Below the pieces are notes generated by a model. That model saw only the letters and a list, made by a program, of their open reading frames with translations, was not told the origin of the DNA and did no database searches. 18,281 nucleotides of DNA from the NCBI GenBank assembly GCA_964510225.1, contig CAZEAN010000112.1, positions 1-18,281 on the forward strand. Reading direction: 5' to 3'. Both the position numbers and the translations under genes were made by a program. The DNA is from CAZEAN01 sp964510225 (GTDB lineage: Bacteria; Planctomycetota; Planctomycetia; Isosphaerales; Isosphaeraceae). Positions 14,864 to 18,281 of this stretch are shown here, piece after piece; the stretch's first letter is position 1; each line of letters begins with the position of its first letter.

Positions 14864-16369
14864 ATGACCAATCCGAAACCGGTCAACCGACGCAGTTTTC
14901 TCCAGACTTCTGGGCTAGCCGCCGGAGCCGCTGCGACAAGTACCTTTGCTCATCCAGCGATCGGCGAAACCAAGTCGCCGAATGAACAGATCAACGTGGC
15001 GATCGTGGGTCCAGGTGGTCGTGCTCAAGGTCACATCCGTCACCTCCTTGAGATGGAAGAGTCCCAAAACGTTAAGATCGTCGCTCTCGCAGACGTCTGG
15101 GACGGTAACAAAGAAGTTGGACGCGGCCTCTATCCTTCGGCCGAGAAGTGCGGGCTCAGCACGGACGACCCCAAGAACGTCACCAAGGATTACCGGACGC
15201 TTCTCGATCGTGACGACATCGACGCTGTCTTGATTGCGACGCCCGACCATTGGCATGCGCTGCAGTCGATCCAGTTCATGGAAGCAGGCAAGGACGTTTA
15301 CTGCGAAAAGCCAATGACCCACACGATCGACGAAGCTCGGCAAGTTGCTGAGGCCGTCGAGCGTACTGGTCAGGTCTTTACCGTCGGCGTTCAATCGACT
15401 GCCCACCCTCAGTGGCGGATGGCGAACGACCTGATTGTCAAGGGCCAGATTGGCAAAATCATGCAGGCCCAAACGCAGTATTATCGTAACAGCGTGATGG
15501 GTCAGTGGCGTTACTACCCTCTCACGGCAGACATGAATCCGAAGACTGTTGACTGGGATATGTTCCTTGGTCACCAGTTTGGACTCGCTCCGAAGCAGCC
15601 CTTCAACCGCGCTAAATATGCTCAGTGGCGCTGCTACTGGGACTTCGGCGGCGGAATGTACACCGACCTCTTCGTCCACCAGCTTACCCACATGCTCTTG
15701 GCCCTCGGTTGCCGATTCCCACGCCGGGTCGTCGGTGGTGGCGGCCTCTACCTTGAGTATGACGGTCGAGATGTCCCTGACGTCGCAACCGTGGTTGCCG
15801 ACTACGACGAGGGATGCCAAGTGATCGTCACCGCGACGATGTGCAACGACACCCCGATTGAAGAAGTGATTCGAGGCCACACTGGGACCATTAAGTTTAA
15901 CTACGAAGGATTCGAGATCACGCCGCAAGTCCTCCGTGGTGCACCGGCACCGCCGAGCCGAGAAGGCGCCAATGCCGATGGTAGCGAAGTCGTCGACGCC
16001 GGCTTCAATGCACGCGGCGACGCCGACACTCGTGCCCTCTGGGAGCACTTCCTCGGCTGTGTCCGAAGCCGCAACCAAGAAACCCTTTGCCCAGCTTCGC
16101 TCGGCTACGCCGCAATCGCGACCGTTAACCTCGGAGTTCGAAGCTATCGCGAAGGTAAGGCCTACTTCTTCGACCAAGAAAACGGCAAAGTTTCTGAAGC
16201 CGACAGCTCCTGGGCGAAGAAGTGGGAGAAAATCTCCTACAATCGTGGCAAGCCCGCACACGTCCCAGGCTGGCAAGCAGGTGACGAAGGATCGGTGATG
16301 ATCCCCCGCGACTATCAAAAACTCGAAGGGGACTGGATCAACGGCCAAGATCCTGCTAAGAAGGCCTGA
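14864..16369 (+). CDS. Gfo/Idh/MocA-family oxidoreductase with Tat signal (second copy)
   Basis: Second member of the same dehydrogenase family, 501 residues and longer at both ends. The Tat signal is NRRSFLQTSGLAAGAAATST (residues 8-27), with a likely cleavage near AHPAIG. The dinucleotide motif is AIVGPGGRAQG (46-56). The TPDHWH segment (126-131) and YCEKPMTHTIDEA (EKP at 148-150) are typical of the family. GGGMYTDLFVHQLTHML carries the expected Asp and His. The ATG has GGAG nine bases upstream. Codons are strongly C-ending (Asn AAC, Asp GAC, Leu CTC), which suggests high expression. A strong hairpin follows the stop. The exact reaction and periplasmic substrate are unknown. The 208 bases before it show no clear promoter, only an interrupted palindrome TCGTCC-A-GGACGA at 14793-14805. 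Confidence 0.9.
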   Translation: MTNPKPVNRRSFLQTSGLAAGAAATSTFAHPAIGETKSPNEQINVAIVGPGGRAQGHIRHLLEMEESQNVKIVALADVWDGNKEVGRGLYPSAEKCGLSTDDPKNVTKDYRTLLDRDDIDAVLIATPDHWHALQSIQFMEAGKDVYCEKPMTHTIDEARQVAEAVERTGQVFTVGVQSTAHPQWRMANDLIVKGQIGKIMQAQTQYYRNSVMGQWRYYPLTADMNPKTVDWDMFLGHQFGLAPKQPFNRAKYAQWRCYWDFGGGMYTDLFVHQLTHMLLALGCRFPRRVVGGGGLYLEYDGRDVPDVATVVADYDEGCQVIVTATMCNDTPIEEVIRGHTGTIKFNYEGFEITPQVLRGAPAPPSREGANADGSEVVDAGFNARGDADTRALWEHFLGCVRSRNQETLCPASLGYAAIATVNLGVRSYREGKAYFFDQENGKVSEADSSWAKKWEKISYNRGKPAHVPGWQAGDEGSVMIPRDYQKLEGDWINGQDPAKKA

Positions 16370-16407
16370 TTGCACGCCATTGGACTATTGGATGACGTGA
16401 AATAAAC

Positions 16408-16445
16408 CCCAGAGACGATCTGATGGAAAGAGGATCGTCTCTGGG
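16408..16445 (+). terminator. Strong hairpin after the second oxidoreductase
   Basis: Perfect 13-base stem, CCCAGAGACGATC at 16408-16420 and its reverse complement at 16433-16445, with a 12-base loop. It starts 38 bases after the stop codon. There is no U-tract after it, so it may work as a Rho-independent terminator only weakly, or act as a 3'-end stabiliser. The only other nearby gene ends convergently at 16828. Confidence 0.65.
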
Positions 16446-16507
16446 CTCCTAGCTTTGAAGGTTTGGCTACGATGTATTCCGATAATTCGAAGTGCTTTGT
16501 CTTCGGA

Positions 16508-16521
16508 GAGGTTTAAACCTC
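16508..16521. repeat. 14-base perfect palindrome GAGGTTTAAACCTC
   Basis: Fully self-complementary and AT-centred, located 63 bases after the terminator hairpin. It resembles an operator for a dimeric regulator in form, but there is no adjacent promoter or gene start that it would obviously control. Confidence 0.5.
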
Positions 16522-16532
16522 GATCGGTCTCT

Positions 16533-16548
16533 AAATCTAGAAATCTAG
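16533..16548. repeat. Tandem octamer AAATCTAG x2
   Basis: Two exact adjacent copies, 16533-16540 and 16541-16548, twelve bases after the 14-base palindrome. The junction also forms the inverted repeat CTAGA-AA-TCTAG. No function is evident. Confidence 0.5.
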
Positions 16549-16827
16549 GTTGCAGTGAGGTGGCCCTGAAGATTCGGATCAGAACAACGTGAATTCTCAT
16601 TATTTGGTCGGAAAAACCTGCATGCGGATGGATGCTATGATCACCTCAGCCGTCAACGTCCCCGGACTGGCTAGGAAGTACGCCGACCCCATAGGTGCCA
16701 ACCGCAATACTCCTTGTACAGTTGCCTGTACTCCCATATCAACTCGTGCCAACTCTGTCCTATGTTCCGTTGCATCAAGTGGTTCGCCGACACGTGCGGC
16801 AATACTGGACTCCCGACCTCCGCTCGT

Positions 16828-17550
16828 TCAATTTGGCTTCTCGTTTTCGGTCGGTTGGCTAGCAGTGAATGATCGGGCAGGCTGGACGATCGTCCAACCA
16901 CGCTCGCGGGCGAGCCGCTTTAACCGCCGTCCCGGGCGAACTACGACGGCGTGGCCGACTCGTTCGAGGAGTTGTCGGTCGCTCCAGTTGTCGGCGTAGG
17001 CCGTTGCATCGCTCATGGAGAGTCCACGTTCCTGAGCCCACTTCGTCGCCCAATAGAGCTTCCCTTCTCCATAGCACGGCGGTCCTTCGCCCAGTCCAAC
17101 CACATGATTCTGCTCGATTCGGATCGGCGTGCTTAGGATATCGGCGCAACCGAGGTAGATGGCCAAGGGTTCGAGCACCGCTCTCGGAGACGAGGAGACC
17201 AAAACTAAGGGAGTACCAGCGAACCGGAGATCGTTTAAATGGGCGACGACACCTTCATAGAGTCTCGGCTTGATCTGGTCCCGGAAGTTCTCGTAGGCGG
17301 TGCGTTCCAATTCGACCACTGGGATTTCGCGGATCATCTGAAATCCATAATCGAGGAGTCGCCGGTAGTCGAGCTTGCCAAACTTATGCTGGATTCCCAC
17401 CAAACTCGCTTTAAGAAGGAGCCAAGGATTGATCATCCCCCGACGATTGAGAAGTTTACCAAAAAGATAGGAAGTGGTTTCCGGGAGCAGGGTTCCGTCA
17501 ACGTCGAGGAACGCTACGGAAGGGGGTTCCTCGAAGATCGGCCAAGTCAC
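16828..17550 (-). CDS. HAD-superfamily phosphatase, subfamily IB (SerB-like)
   Basis: Predicted cytoplasmic phosphomonoesterase of 240 residues. All four HAD motifs are visible: motif I FLDVDGTLLP (nucleophile Asp16, acid Asp18), motif II VLVSSSP (Ser119 or Ser120), motif III Lys164 in GEGKLYW, and motif IV YADNWSDRQLL (Asp187 and Asp191, where GDSxxD is more usual). The helical cap between motifs I and II is typical of subfamily IB, which includes phosphoserine phosphatases and enzymes acting on small or lipid phosphates. The GTG start overlaps the stop of the upstream phosphohexomutase as GTGA, so translation is probably coupled. The substrate is unknown; a sugar or lipid phosphate is plausible given its partner. 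Confidence 0.85.
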   Translation of the reverse strand: MTWPIFEEPPSVAFLDVDGTLLPETTSYLFGKLLNRRGMINPWLLLKASLVGIQHKFGKLDYRRLLDYGFQMIREIPVVELERTAYENFRDQIKPRLYEGVVAHLNDLRFAGTPLVLVSSSPRAVLEPLAIYLGCADILSTPIRIEQNHVVGLGEGPPCYGEGKLYWATKWAQERGLSMSDATAYADNWSDRQLLERVGHAVVVRPGRRLKRLARERGWTIVQPARSFTASQPTENEKPN

Positions 17551-18281
17551 GATCGAGCCTCCACGGCGGTCATCGCGCCGATGGTCTCCGCCAATGTCTT
17601 CGCCTCCGTGATCTCACGGGCCTCAGTGATCACGCGGACGATCGGTTCCGTGTTGCTTGATCTGATATGAGCCCAGATCGAACGATCAGGCCATTCTAAT
17701 CGGAGGCCATCCCTACGGTCCTGAAGTGCATCGGGAAAAGCGCTAACGAGACGATCGAAGAGCAAGTCGAGGGGACAATCGCCTCGAGGAAACTTGGATT
17801 TTGCCATCGCATACGAAGGTAATTCATCGACAAGTTCGGAGAGTTTACAGTCTCGTGTTGTCATCAGTTCGAGCACCGAAGCCATGGCGACCAGACTGTC
17901 TCGAACTAAGCCCACCCTGGGGTCAATGACGCCGCCGTTACCTTCACCCCCGATGATCGCTTGGTGTTCCTCTATCGCCTCGACAACATGGGCCTCGCCG
18001 ACAGGTGTCCGAATCACCGGGCAATCCCACTCTCGGGCCAAGTCGACTGAAACTCCTGAAGTAGATAGGTTTAAGACGACTGGCCCCCGGGCTTCTGAAA
18101 GGCGATGCCGGACAGCGAGTGCCAACGTCAACTCTTCTCCGATGTACCGACCACGTTCATCAACAATGGCGAGCCGGTCGCCATCGGGATCTTGCGCAAA
18201 GCCGACGTTGGCCCCGATCGTGGGCACTATTCCGCAGAGTTCGATCAAATTGGACTCGGTGGGTTCAGGAGGGTGATCATA
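17547..18281 (-). CDS. Phosphohexomutase (phosphoglucosamine/phosphomannomutase family), C-terminal part
   Basis: Interconverts hexose 1- and 6-phosphates for nucleotide-sugar and cell-envelope synthesis. The frame is open at the window edge, giving the last 244 residues; the N-terminal domain with the catalytic phosphoserine is not in view. Visible motifs: YDHPPEPTESNLIEL at the edge (domain 2), metal loop AQDPDGDRLAIVDE, sugar-specificity loop IGGEGNGGVIDPRVGLVRD, and the C-terminal phosphate-binding RSSNTEPIVRVITEA. The GEGNGG loop is more like the archaeal-type and bacterial mutases of broad specificity than the GEQSGH of classical GlmM. I therefore do not choose between glmM and manB. 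It is coupled to the downstream phosphatase gene by a 4-base overlap. Confidence 0.92.
   Translation of the reverse strand, partial: YDHPPEPTESNLIELCGIVPTIGANVGFAQDPDGDRLAIVDERGRYIGEELTLALAVRHRLSEARGPVVLNLSTSGVSVDLAREWDCPVIRTPVGEAHVVEAIEEHQAIIGGEGNGGVIDPRVGLVRDSLVAMASVLELMTTRDCKLSELVDELPSYAMAKSKFPRGDCPLDLLFDRLVSAFPDALQDRRDGLRLEWPDRSIWAHIRSSNTEPIVRVITEAREITEAKTLAETIGAMTAVEARS

Larger units (their letters stand above)
16446..16827. other. Gene-free stretch between convergent genes
   Basis: No reading frame here resembles a known protein, and I found no tRNA-like sequence. It contains a 14-base palindrome (16508-16521), a tandem AAATCTAG repeat (16533-16548) and a small stem GTACAG-TTGC-CTGTAC (16716-16731). 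The last could be part of a terminator for the minus-strand phosphatase gene, but it lacks a U-tract. Confidence 0.55.

Noticed and set aside
14915..16375. A 486-codon open frame on the minus strand antisense to the second oxidoreductase
   Set aside because: It mirrors the gene opposite: a C-ending codon bias removes stops from that antisense frame. It has no recognisable domain or ribosome-binding site.
16385..16600. A 71-codon minus-strand frame over the terminator hairpin
   Set aside because: It spans the 13-base stem and the 14-base palindrome, so the sequence is better explained as non-coding structure.
16671..16901. A 76-codon minus-strand frame rich in Trp and Tyr in the gene-free stretch
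   Set aside because: It begins within the HAD gene in another frame, with no ribosome-binding site or known motif. I could not support it as a gene or a pseudogene.
16589..16999. A 136-codon plus-strand frame partly overlapping the HAD phosphatase gene
   Set aside because: It has no domain or good start and runs antisense into the motif-bearing part of a clear HAD gene.

Overview
The window looks like bacterial chromosome from the phylum Planctomycetota, of moderate G+C. The evidence is a ribosomal S10-spc gene cluster with the gene losses expected there (no rpmD, rpsN or adk in their usual slots), next to two Gfo/Idh/MocA-family dehydrogenases carrying twin-arginine export signals, a combination that is very common in this phylum. 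The class or genus cannot be fixed from the sequence alone.

Positions 1-13232 (minus strand, read right to left) are one long ribosomal operon: rpsJ, rplC, rplD, rplW, rplB, rpsS, rplV, rpsC, rplP, rpmC, rpsQ, rplN, rplX, rplE, rpsH, rplF, rplR, rpsE, rplO, secY and then map, which is cut by the window edge. A good sigma70-type promoter (TTGACA, 17 bp spacer, TAACAT) lies about 100 bases before rpsJ. Most spacers are loose (up to 330 bases between rpsJ and rplC), but rpsC and rplP overlap by 77 bases. Several proteins carry extra segments: L22 has a tail of about 115 residues rich in Asp, Glu and Ser, S17 has an acidic tail, and L4 is about 75 residues longer than usual. Translation, protein export (SecY) and N-terminal methionine removal (Map) are thus expressed together.

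Positions 13233-16827 hold a divergent promoter region and two plus-strand, Tat-exported Gfo/Idh/MocA oxidoreductases. They are followed by a 13-bp perfect hairpin and a gene-free stretch with a 14-bp palindrome. Positions 16828-18281 (minus strand) hold a phosphohexomutase (cut by the window edge) whose stop overlaps the start of a HAD-family phosphatase by 4 bases.

I see no mobile element, CRISPR array, rRNA or tRNA, and nothing I would call a new multi-gene system. The more unusual points are the overprinted rpsC/rplP junction, the acidic L22 tail, and the long structured spacer between rpsJ and rplC.
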